Below, in pieces: positions 1 through 8,099 of a stretch of 64,000 nt of DNA; the first letter of the stretch is position 1, and every line of letters starts with the position of its first letter. A model generated the notes under the pieces. It searched no databases. It saw only the letters and a list, made by a program, of their open reading frames with translations, and had not been told where the DNA came from. Where the stretch lies: the NCBI RefSeq assembly GCF_026625705.1, contig NZ_CP113059.1, positions 1,116,001-1,180,000 on the forward strand. Reading direction: 5' to 3'. Source of the stretch: Pedobacter sp. SL55 (lineage in GTDB: Bacteria; Bacteroidota; Bacteroidia; Sphingobacteriales; Sphingobacteriaceae). Position numbers and translations under genes: made by a program.

Positions 1-218
1 TCCCAGTTAGTGAAATCGTTTGATCCGCCTGTTAATACTACTGGAGCTAAAACACCAGCATTAACACCTAGAGACCACGTTCTGTACTGTCCTCTACCAC
101 CAAATACCTTGGCAGAAGAACTGGTTGCAGGAGCATCTTGTGCGCTAGCTAGAGAAGAAACTCCAACTAATGCTACTAAAGAAGCCGCAACGCTCTTTTT
201 TAAAGTAGAATAATTCAT
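1..218 (-). CDS. OmpA/porin-like outer-membrane protein, N-terminal fragment
   Basis: Only the first 72 codons lie in the window; the gene runs off the left edge. It starts at the ATG at 218-216 and opens with a clear signal peptide (N-terminal Lys-Lys, hydrophobic core VAASLVALVGVSSLA, cleavage near SAQD). After a short Ser/Ala linker comes a stretch with TWSLGVNAGVLAP, the look of the first strand of an outer-membrane beta-barrel as in Bacteroidota OmpA-family proteins. A well-spaced Bacteroidota promoter lies about 55 bp upstream. The barrel identity is inferred from this short stretch and a C-terminal OmpA domain cannot be confirmed. Confidence 0.7.
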   Translation of the reverse strand, partial: MNYSTLKKSVAASLVALVGVSSLASAQDAPATSSSAKVFGGRGQYRTWSLGVNAGVLAPVVLTGGSNDFTNW

Positions 219-270
219 AATTTTCTTTTTAAGGTTAAACAAATATTTTATTGTATAATTTTTTGCATTA

Positions 271-299
271 CAAAATTAAACAAATTTTTATAATCTCAA
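271..299 (-). promoter_or_regulatory. Bacteroidota-type promoter of the OmpA-like gene
   Basis: On the minus strand, TTG (299-297) is followed by 18 nt and then TAATTTTG (278-271). This matches the phylum's -33 TTG / -7 TAnnTTTG consensus. The predicted start lies about 45 nt before the ATG at 218. Confidence 0.6.
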
Positions 300-492
300 A
301 ACCCTTGTACAAACTCCGTTCCAAACATTATCAATTAAGCTATTAAATCTTAAAACCTATAGTTTTACACTGATATTCAACGCATTGAAGAGCAAGAAGT
401 AATACATTCGTATAATTCCAAGAAATAATAGCGCTAATAATTTCGTGTAGAGATTATATACAGTAAGTCCTAAATTATATACACTGTGTAAA

Positions 493-1395
493 TCAAATCC
501 AATCTTCTATAAACACATAAAGATTAAAGACACCTTTATCCAATGCAACTCTAATTTGGCGCAACAGCTCTTGCTTATCCAAACCACGCATCTTTTTATG
601 CTGAATTAACTTAAAGGCTTGTTCTGCTAAAAGATGTGCTTTTTGGTCTTTCTTGTTGGTTTCTTCATGTAAAATCCAATCGCAAACATCCGAAATACCT
701 AAGCTCTTATCTGCAATTGTTTTAAAAACTGGGCTTTGTTGGTGCTGCTCCATTACCATTTTACTTAAACCATTTGCAAAGGCATCAGCCCCATCTCTAT
801 CCGCTTTGTTTACCACAAAAGCTTGTGCAATTTCCATTAATCCAGATTTAATGTGTTGAATTTCATCGCCAGCTTCTGGCACAAGCACCAAAATAGTTTT
901 GTCTGCCAAGCCCGCTATTTCAATTTCTGATTGCCCAACACCAACGGTTTCTACTATAATTAAATCAAAAGCTGCTGCTCTAAGTACATCAACCATTTCA
1001 ATGGTTTTTGCAGAAATACCACCTAACGAACCTCTGGTAGCTACCGAACGAATATAAATATTTGGATTATTGAAATGCTTGGACATTCTGATCCTATCGC
1101 CCAACAAAGAACCATAATTAAATGGCGATGTAGGATCTACCGCAAGTATGGCAACTTTTTTCTCATTTTTGGCAAATTCTTCTGCAATGGCATTTACCAA
1201 CGTGCTTTTTCCTGCACCGGGAGGCCCAGTAATGCCAATTACCGGAATCTGTCTGTTAATATTCAGGTTTTTCAATAAATCTACTGAGGGGGCAATGTCG
1301 TTTTCTACCAAAGTTAAAGCCCTGGCCAAAGCCATAAAACTTCCGCATTCAATTTGATCTTTTAACCAATCGATATCAATTTTTGTAGAAACCAT
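493..1395 (-). CDS. meaB: MeaB/ArgK-type methylmalonyl-CoA mutase-associated GTPase
   Basis: G3E-family P-loop GTPase of the MeaB/ArgK group, which protects and reloads the B12-dependent methylmalonyl-CoA mutase in the cytoplasm. Visible are the Walker A loop GPPGAGKST near residue 57, the ETVGVGQSE switch region, and the NKAD base-recognition motif. The open frame extends upstream to a TTG at 1413, but the ATG at 1395 gives a 300-residue protein beginning MVSTKID and is preferred. The mutase subunits are not in this window, so the partner is inferred from the family only. It is divergent from the ABC exporter to its right. Confidence 0.88.
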   Translation of the reverse strand: MVSTKIDIDWLKDQIECGSFMALARALTLVENDIAPSVDLLKNLNINRQIPVIGITGPPGAGKSTLVNAIAEEFAKNEKKVAILAVDPTSPFNYGSLLGDRIRMSKHFNNPNIYIRSVATRGSLGGISAKTIEMVDVLRAAAFDLIIVETVGVGQSEIEIAGLADKTILVLVPEAGDEIQHIKSGLMEIAQAFVVNKADRDGADAFANGLSKMVMEQHQQSPVFKTIADKSLGISDVCDWILHEETNKKDQKAHLLAEQAFKLIQHKKMRGLDKQELLRQIRVALDKGVFNLYVFIEDWI

Positions 1396-1478
1396 AATAA
1401 CAAAGAAACGCAATTAATCAATTATCTACACCAAAGCCGTTAATATATTGTAATGACATAAGATCTTTTAAAAAACCG

Positions 1479-1486
1479 TAACTTTG
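1479..1486 (+). promoter_or_regulatory. -7 promoter element upstream of the ABC exporter
   Basis: TAACTTTG is a perfect TAnnTTTG match 18 bp before the ATG at 1505. No TTG lies at the usual -33 spacing; the nearest, at 1448-1450, is 28 nt away. This is therefore a partial promoter call. Confidence 0.4.
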
Positions 1487-1504
1487 TTCTCTTTATTATT
1501 TTAA

Positions 1505-3346
1505 ATGAAAATATATTTTAGATTATTATCGTTTGCCAAACCGATTGAGAAGTTTGCCATTCCTTATGTGATTGCAACCGTGTTATCAATTTTATTTGGA
1601 ACACTTAATCTCGCTTTGTTATCGCCTTTGTTCGAAACTTTGTTAAAAGCAAAACAATCCAACCTAATTGATAATATTCCTTCAGATCCGTCTTCTAGCT
1701 TTGATATTTTAGGGAAATTTAGAGATTTTGTAAATGAGTCTATTGCAAATGTAGGCGCAGAAACCACCTTATTTTATGTGTGCGTCACCATTGTGATTTC
1801 TGTGTTGATGTCTAACTTTTTCCGGTATTTTTCGCAAAGAACCATGGAAGATTTAAGGGTACACACGCTTCTAAAGTTTAGAAAAAAAGTGTTCGACAAT
1901 GTAATGAACTTACACGTTGGTTTTTTTAGCAACGAAAAAAAAGGGGATATTATTTCTAAAGTAGCTTCTGATGTACAAGTGGTACAGTACACTGTAACCA
2001 ACACGCTACAGGTAATTTTTAAAGAGCCGGTTACGCTAATTGTGTACATCATCATGCTTCTTACCATTTCAGTAAAACTGACTCTGTTTTCTTTACTGGT
2101 TATACCCATTGCCGGTTTTATCATTAGCAAAATTGTAAAACGATTAAAAAAACAGGCCAAAGAAGCACATGAATCTTTTGCCAAAATGATTGGCTTTTTA
2201 GATGAAGCGCTAGGCGGCATCAAGATCATCAAAGCATTTAACGCCACAGAAAGAACCAAAGAAAAATTTAACCAAGAAAATATTTTCTATTCTAACCTAA
2301 ACCGAAAAATGGTTCGCAGGCAGCAACTAGCATCTCCCGTTTCGGAGTTTTTAGGGGTGTTAATGGTGGCCATTATTGTTTGGTATGGCGGTTCGTTAAT
2401 TTTACACAACGATAAAAACGCACTTGCGGCGTCAGATTTTATCGCATACATAGCTATTTTCTCTCAAGTTATGCGACCGGCAAAAGCCATTGGCAATTCA
2501 TTTAGTGGCATTCACTCTGGCATTGCCGCCGGCGAACGTGTGTTAGAACTGATAGACACCAAACCTGAACTTACCGACAAAGATAATGCAGCAACTTTAG
2601 CAGGTTTTAATAATGCTATTGTATTAAAAGATGTAAGCTTTTCGTACGGCGACAAGCAGGTTTTAAAAAACATCAATATCAAAGTTGAAAAAGGGAAAAC
2701 GGTAGCATTAGTAGGACCATCTGGAGGAGGGAAAAGCACTCTAATGGATTTAATACCTCGCTTTCATGATCCTAAAAGTGGCTCCATATCGATTGATGGT
2801 TTCAATTATACCGACTTAAAGGTTGAAAGTATTAGAGCTCAAATGGGGATTGTTAACCAAGAATCTTTCTTATTTAACGACACCATATTCGCCAATATCG
2901 CCTATGGCAAACCAAATGCTACGGAAGAAGAAGTAATTAATGCTGCTAAAATTGCCAATGCCCATGATTTTATTGTGAATAGCGAAGATGGTTACCTTAC
3001 AAATGTTGGAGATAGGGGCAACAAATTATCTGGCGGGCAAAGGCAACGAATTTGTATTGCCAGAGCGGTGTTGGCCAACCCACCAATTATGCTTTTAGAT
3101 GAAGCTACTTCTGCCTTAGATACCGAATCGGAAAAGTTAGTTCAGAATGCTTTAAACAATCTGATGCAAAACCGTACTTCTATTGTTATTGCGCATAGGC
3201 TTAGTACCATACAACATGCTGATAAAATTGTGGTAATTGACAGAGGAGAGGTTGCCGAAGAAGGGAGCCACAGCGAACTTCTAGCTAAAAAGGGGCTGTA
3301 TCACAGATTAATTGACATGCAGACTTTTAATGATTTAACTAAATGA
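1505..3346 (+). CDS. MsbA-like ABC exporter (fused permease and ATPase)
   Basis: 613-residue half-transporter of the ABCB/MsbA type in the inner membrane. An N-terminal transmembrane domain (about residues 1-330, several long hydrophobic helices) is followed by the nucleotide-binding domain. Walker A is GPSGGGKST at 404-412, the signature is LSGGQ at 508-512, Walker B is IMLLDEATSALD at 528-539, and the switch His is near 564. Its stop overlaps the start of a two-domain glycosyltransferase by 4 nt (ATGA), so the two are translationally coupled. That context suggests it flips a lipid-linked glycan or lipid A precursor. Without a substrate test it is not called msbA itself. Confidence 0.88.
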   Translation: MKIYFRLLSFAKPIEKFAIPYVIATVLSILFGTLNLALLSPLFETLLKAKQSNLIDNIPSDPSSSFDILGKFRDFVNESIANVGAETTLFYVCVTIVISVLMSNFFRYFSQRTMEDLRVHTLLKFRKKVFDNVMNLHVGFFSNEKKGDIISKVASDVQVVQYTVTNTLQVIFKEPVTLIVYIIMLLTISVKLTLFSLLVIPIAGFIISKIVKRLKKQAKEAHESFAKMIGFLDEALGGIKIIKAFNATERTKEKFNQENIFYSNLNRKMVRRQQLASPVSEFLGVLMVAIIVWYGGSLILHNDKNALAASDFIAYIAIFSQVMRPAKAIGNSFSGIHSGIAAGERVLELIDTKPELTDKDNAATLAGFNNAIVLKDVSFSYGDKQVLKNINIKVEKGKTVALVGPSGGGKSTLMDLIPRFHDPKSGSISIDGFNYTDLKVESIRAQMGIVNQESFLFNDTIFANIAYGKPNATEEEVINAAKIANAHDFIVNSEDGYLTNVGDRGNKLSGGQRQRICIARAVLANPPIMLLDEATSALDTESEKLVQNALNNLMQNRTSIVIAHRLSTIQHADKIVVIDRGEVAEEGSHSELLAKKGLYHRLIDMQTFNDLTK

Positions 3347-5601
3347 GTAAGAATAAAATCACTAGATGGATTGACAGGAGCAATTTTAAGGTTTGTTTAA
3401 TTCTTAATCGCAAGTATTATTATAAAACAAAAACCAAAGGATCACTTTTTGCTTTCTATAAAGATATTTTTATATACCCATTATTTGCAGCTAGATTTCT
3501 TTTGGTGTTATTGCAGATATTCAGGTTTAACTCTAAGCTTCTTATATCCTATCCAGATCAAAAACTAACATCCTTATCAAAGAAAGTTTCTCATTATATA
3601 TCAGTTTTTGCAGGATTAAGGTACTTTATAAAAGAAGAATATACTCCTTTATATTATGAGGAAAAATTACCTCTTAGCGAGCTTTCTTTCTGTGTAAATA
3701 ACTCGCCAAAAGTATCAATTATCATCCCCGTTTACAATCAGCTAAATTTTACTTTAAATTGTCTAAGATCGCTAAAGTTAAATTTATCAAAAGAAATCCC
3801 TGTAGAAATCATCGTAATTAACGATGCGTCTAGAGACCAAACGCCTCAAGAAATCGAAAAAATAGCTGGGTTAAAACTAATTAACAACGTTCAAAACTTG
3901 GGATTTCTACTGTCTTGTAGAAAAGCAATAGATGAGTCAAAAGGGGAGTATATCTGTTTATTAAACAATGATACTGTTGTACTTAAAGGTTGGCTTGAAG
4001 GACTTCTAAACACGATTGAGAAAGACCCTTTAATTGGACTTGTGGGTTCAAAATTAATACACTCATTTGGCTTGCTTCAAGAAGCTGGTAGCATTATCCA
4101 CGACAAAGGAGATTGTGGGAACTATGGTGCATTTAGAGACCCGAATTATTATGCATATAATTTTAGTAGAGAAGTAGATTACTGCTCTGGAGCTAGTTTA
4201 ATATTTAGTCGATCTGATTATGAGCAATTGAATGGTTTAGACGTTCAATATACTCCTGCATATTACGAAGACACTGACTTTTGTCTATCGATTAAACACC
4301 TACTCCATAAAAAAGTTGTGTACCAGCCTTTATCCGCTTTAGTACATTTTGAAGGCGTTAGCTCTGGGAAGAAGGCCAAAAAAGGAAACATTAAATCATA
4401 TCAAGCAATCAATAAAGAAAAATTTGCCAATAAATGGCATGAACAACTTAAATACCATCTGCCGTATAAAGATATAGAAGCTAGTATCAGAAGACACATT
4501 ATTGGCAAAACTATAGTAATTATAGACTCTTACCTTCCCAGGTTCGACAAGGAGTCTGGCTCTCATCGTGTTTATGAGTTAGTAAAGATTTTTAAAGATT
4601 TGAATTTCCACCTTGTTTTTATTCCAAACGATGGAATCCCAGAACAGCCTTACTTCAATTTATTAACCAGCAATGGAATTGAAGTAGTTACCAAGTATTT
4701 GGGGAGTAAAAAATTTAAAAAAGATGTCATCTCGGCTTGCAAAAATGCTGATTACATTTGGGCTTGTCGACCTGAATTAAATAAAAAATACAGTTTTATA
4801 CGTAAGCATGTACCATCAGCAAAATGGATTTATGATACCGTGGATCTACACTATATCCGATTAACACGAGAAGCGGCATTAGTATCATCAGAAGAAATAC
4901 AAGCTAAAGCTGATGAATTTAAAACACTAGAGCTTTCTTTAGCAGAAGGCGCTGATATTACTGTTTGCATTACTGACGTAGAGCAAAGGTTATTACAAAA
5001 CGAAGGTATATCTAATACGATTGTTGTTCCAAACATACACACACTTCCTGTAAGAAACAATCGGGCAGATTTTGATAGCCGAAGAGATTTACTTTTTGTA
5101 GGTAGCTATGACCACACACCTAATGTAGATTCTGTAGTTTGGCTCTGCAAAGAAATTATGCCTATTATATGGGAAAAAGATGCGAACATTAAAGTCCATT
5201 TGGTAGGAAATAATCCTAAACCAGAGGTACTGTGTTTAGCAAACGACCACATAAAGGTACATGGCTATGTGGAACATTTAGAACCATTTTTTAATTCTTG
5301 TAGGGTTTTTGTTGCGCCCTTACGTTATGGCGCAGGTATGAAAGGTAAAATTGGGCAAGCTTTGAGTTACGGATTGCCAACTGTAACAACGGATATTGGA
5401 TCGGAAGGAATGGGATTAAATCATCAAAAAAATATATTTATTGCAAACAATATCGAGAATTTTGCTTCTAGTGTATTAAGGCTATATCAAACAGAAGATT
5501 TATGGAACAGTATCAGTAAAAATTCTATAGATGCTATTCAAAAATATTCACCTGAAACGATTAGTGAGTATTTAAAGAAAAACCTGTTTAGATATGATTA
5601 A
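3343..5601 (+). CDS. bifunctional glycosyltransferase, GT2 plus GT4 domains
   Basis: 752 residues with two glycosyltransferase modules. A GT-A/GT2 domain starts at PKVSIIIPVYNQ (about 122) and contains LLNNDT near 206-211 and a YYEDTDFCL motif near 303. A GT-B domain, GT4-like, starts around 395 (TIVIIDSYLPRFD) and carries the donor-binding stretch GAGMKGKIGQALSYGLP near 664. The first 100 residues are basic and partly hydrophobic, suggesting membrane association. It overlaps the exporter by 4 nt and the next glycosyltransferase by 8 nt, so the three form an operon. Probable role: consecutive sugar additions in surface-polysaccharide synthesis. The sugars cannot be read from sequence. Confidence 0.85.
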   Translation: MSKNKITRWIDRSNFKVCLILNRKYYYKTKTKGSLFAFYKDIFIYPLFAARFLLVLLQIFRFNSKLLISYPDQKLTSLSKKVSHYISVFAGLRYFIKEEYTPLYYEEKLPLSELSFCVNNSPKVSIIIPVYNQLNFTLNCLRSLKLNLSKEIPVEIIVINDASRDQTPQEIEKIAGLKLINNVQNLGFLLSCRKAIDESKGEYICLLNNDTVVLKGWLEGLLNTIEKDPLIGLVGSKLIHSFGLLQEAGSIIHDKGDCGNYGAFRDPNYYAYNFSREVDYCSGASLIFSRSDYEQLNGLDVQYTPAYYEDTDFCLSIKHLLHKKVVYQPLSALVHFEGVSSGKKAKKGNIKSYQAINKEKFANKWHEQLKYHLPYKDIEASIRRHIIGKTIVIIDSYLPRFDKESGSHRVYELVKIFKDLNFHLVFIPNDGIPEQPYFNLLTSNGIEVVTKYLGSKKFKKDVISACKNADYIWACRPELNKKYSFIRKHVPSAKWIYDTVDLHYIRLTREAALVSSEEIQAKADEFKTLELSLAEGADITVCITDVEQRLLQNEGISNTIVVPNIHTLPVRNNRADFDSRRDLLFVGSYDHTPNVDSVVWLCKEIMPIIWEKDANIKVHLVGNNPKPEVLCLANDHIKVHGYVEHLEPFFNSCRVFVAPLRYGAGMKGKIGQALSYGLPTVTTDIGSEGMGLNHQKNIFIANNIENFASSVLRLYQTEDLWNSISKNSIDAIQKYSPETISEYLKKNLFRYD

Positions 5602-6420
5602 AATCTCCATTATAACTATAAATTTTAATAACCAATTAGGATTAGAGAAAACTATTTTAAGCGTTATTAATCAGACTATTAAGCCTTTCGAATATATTAT
5701 AATTGATGGCGGAAGTACAGATGGTAGCAAAGAAATCATTGAAAGCTATAGTCAATCAATTCAATTTTGGGTAAGCGAGACTGACCACGGTGTCTACCAC
5801 GCTATGAACAAAGGTATTGAAAAAGCTACTGGAGATTATCTGTTGTTTTTAAATGCTGGCGACAGGCTGTATCAAAACGAGACCATTGAAAGGGTATTGT
5901 CTAAAATGGAGGATAATGTTGATTTATATTATGGCGATACGGAGTATGAAGAACCTTCAAGACCTAATTACATTAAATATTATCCTAATATTTTAGATTT
6001 TAATTATTTCTATAATTTCAATATTTCTACCAGTCTAGCTTCATTAAAAGAACGCTATTTCATACTGTAGGACTATATAATGAGAATTACAAAATTGTCT
6101 CTGATTGGGAGTTTTTTATTATTGCTTTATATTTATATAGAGCTACTTATACGCACCTAAATTGTATTGTTTCTACTTATGACGGCTCTGGCATATCTTC
6201 CAATCTAGATAATTACCCCTTAATGTATGAAGAGAGAAATAAAACCATTAATACCTATTTCAGTGGGTTTGAAAATGATTATAAACTGTTAAATAGATTT
6301 GATGATAAAAAAATGAAGCTGCTTTTATATATAAAAGAAAATAATAAATGGCAATGGAAATTTATAAAACTAATTTTAAAAATTAACTCATCATTAATCA
6401 ATAAAAAATCAAAAACTTAG
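5594..6420 (+). pseudogene. GT2 glycosyltransferase broken by a one-base deletion
   Basis: The first frame (5594-6070) encodes a typical GT2 start (ISIITINFNN), IIDGGSTDG and LLFLNAGD, then loses homology after position about 6022 and stops. The next frame resumes with YQSSFIKRTLF and SDWEFFI and runs to the TAG at 6420. Restoring one base near 6021-6031 joins them into a normal 275-residue enzyme of the WcaA-like class. It is the last gene of the exporter/glycosyltransferase operon and meets the opposite-strand gene in a 4-bp 3' overlap. Either the gene is newly inactivated or the base is missing from the assembly; nothing here looks like a programmed slip site. Confidence 0.8.
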
Positions 6421-7226
6421 TCTTTAATCACTTTTGATTTTCTGCTATATTTATATAATTCCATTTCAGCAGAGGTAAAATACCATGCCGCAAAAACTGA
6501 TAAAAACAAACCGACAAAACCATCTTTATATCCCTCTTTTTTAAAATAAGATTGTTTAAATATTTTAAATGGCTTTTTAATTATTTTTTTAATATTGGTA
6601 GTTTCTCCACTTTCATACTTTGCCCTACCTTCATTTTTCAAATAACGATTATGTTTATTTATAAGCTGAGAATATGATTGCATCCAATAATGGTTTATGT
6701 GTTGATTATTATCTTCAGAAATTGTCATCTTACTATAACCATTTAGTAAAGCCCTCCCTTGATGAACTAATTCCGTGAATTTAAATCGCTTCTTATGTAT
6801 CAATAAAGTCCTAAAGTTTATCCCTCCCCAAATGGTTCCTTTTAGTTTTTTTCCTTTAAAATAAAATCGCCATGGCGAAGAAATCTCACCTACTAAATCT
6901 AATTTTTCAATTTGATTTGTGAATATATTTTTAAGCTCCATGACTAAATTTGACGTTAATACTTCGTCCGGGTCACATATTAAAACCCAGTTGTTTTTTG
7001 CAATTTCGATATACCTAGAATGAATGATCTCTACAAGCGGAACGGGCTCAATAGTTAATATTTTAGCTTTGTGCTTTTGAGCAACCAAGAGGGTAGTATC
7101 TGCACTCTTTAAGTCAATTACTATGGTTTCACTGCAATAAGGGCTTATTGAATTTAAACAATTTGCTAATAAATGTCCCTCGTTTTTCGATACAACGAAA
7201 ACACTTATAGGAAGTTTATTTTCCAT
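6417..7226 (-). CDS. GT2 family glycosyltransferase (WaaE/KdtX-like)
   Basis: 269-residue GT-A enzyme. The N-terminus ISVFVVSKNEGHLLANCLNS is the classic nucleotide-sugar fold opening. DPDEV at 85-89 supplies the metal-binding DxD, and a later HQGR/HYW region resembles the lipopolysaccharide core glucosyltransferase WaaE group. The C-terminal ~30 residues are hydrophobic and may anchor it to the membrane. The gene overlaps its upstream partner by 11 nt, so the two leftward genes are coupled. A role in LPS or surface-glycan building is inferred from family and from the facing operon. Confidence 0.8.
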   Translation of the reverse strand: MENKLPISVFVVSKNEGHLLANCLNSISPYCSETIVIDLKSADTTLLVAQKHKAKILTIEPVPLVEIIHSRYIEIAKNNWVLICDPDEVLTSNLVMELKNIFTNQIEKLDLVGEISSPWRFYFKGKKLKGTIWGGINFRTLLIHKKRFKFTELVHQGRALLNGYSKMTISEDNNQHINHYWMQSYSQLINKHNRYLKNEGRAKYESGETTNIKKIIKKPFKIFKQSYFKKEGYKDGFVGLFLSVFAAWYFTSAEMELYKYSRKSKVIKD

Positions 7227-8040
7227 ATTTTTTAAAATCAGTTTCGTTTATTATCAAATGAGCTGGGTATTTTTTTTGAAATATTTTTTTAAATATAGAT
7301 TTGCTTTCTTTGAATAAATGATCATGAAATAAGGTGTTTTTTAGCTTTGGTTGCTCTCCCCAACGTAGTTCGATGTATTCTCTTATTTTTTGTAACCCTT
7401 CTTCAGTTACGCCCCCCTTGTAATTGCTGTTTTCGTCTTTTGCAACTTGATTTTCTTCATCCCAAACATGTCCTGTATTTTCAATTAACAAATCATTGAA
7501 CTGCATTACATGTCCCTTATATTTAGCGAGCGACAAAAACTCATTAATTTGACAACTATACCACCAGCTTTCATGATCGAAATCAGTAATAAATGGGATA
7601 GATATTTCGTCTTCCACAACTTTATAATGATATGCTTGAACTATTTGGTCAAACGCAAACGGATGTTGCACAGCAAGCTTTGGATTGTATCTATTAGTAT
7701 TTTTTATAATGGTGGTTAGCGGCAGACCTATGGCGGGCTCATGATGAAGTAGTTTTTCTTGGAACAGCTTAAAATCGCCTTTTAAAAACACCGCATCATC
7801 ATCCAAAAAGATATAATACAAATATTTTTCTGGCAATATTTTGGCCAGAGTTAATTGCTTATTGCGCCCTTCAGCCCAAGTACTATTTGGAAAAAAAATT
7901 ATTTGTTTTGCGTTTAATTCTTGATTAGAAATTTCTTCGTCGAAAGTACATATACATAAATCAGAATTCAGATTTTGCAAACCTGCATATTTTAGCACAT
8001 TTCGTTTCTTCCCCTGGACTAAGTATAGAAAATTTTTCAT
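7216..8040 (-). CDS. uncharacterised protein, possible GT-A-like glycosyltransferase
   Basis: 274 residues from the ATG at 8040; the open frame reaches a TTG at 8052 that is less likely. I do not recognise the family with certainty. A YYIFLDDDAVFLKG segment near residues 77-90 looks like the metal-binding edge of a GT-A fold. Conserved-looking aromatic and His-rich patches (FDHESWWYSC, ENTGHVWDEE) follow. There is no signal peptide or transmembrane helix. It overlaps the downstream GT2 gene by 11 nt, so a part in the same glycan pathway is the best guess. The start lies just beyond the infB terminator. Confidence 0.55.
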   Translation of the reverse strand: MKNFLYLVQGKKRNVLKYAGLQNLNSDLCICTFDEEISNQELNAKQIIFFPNSTWAEGRNKQLTLAKILPEKYLYYIFLDDDAVFLKGDFKLFQEKLLHHEPAIGLPLTTIIKNTNRYNPKLAVQHPFAFDQIVQAYHYKVVEDEISIPFITDFDHESWWYSCQINEFLSLAKYKGHVMQFNDLLIENTGHVWDEENQVAKDENSNYKGGVTEEGLQKIREYIELRWGEQPKLKNTLFHDHLFKESKSIFKKIFQKKYPAHLIINETDFKKYGK

Positions 8041-8046
8041 CTTTTT

Positions 8047-8080
8047 TATCAAAAAAAGGAGCGAAAAATTCGCTCCTTTT
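8047..8080 (-). terminator. Rho-independent terminator of the rimP-nusA-infB operon
   Basis: Perfect inverted repeat AAAAGGAGCG (8054-8063) and CGCTCCTTTT (8071-8080), extended by two A-T pairs. On the minus strand it is followed by a run of seven T. It lies 20 bp beyond the infB stop codon. Confidence 0.85.
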
Positions 8081-8099
8081 CTATTTTAAGTAAATTATA

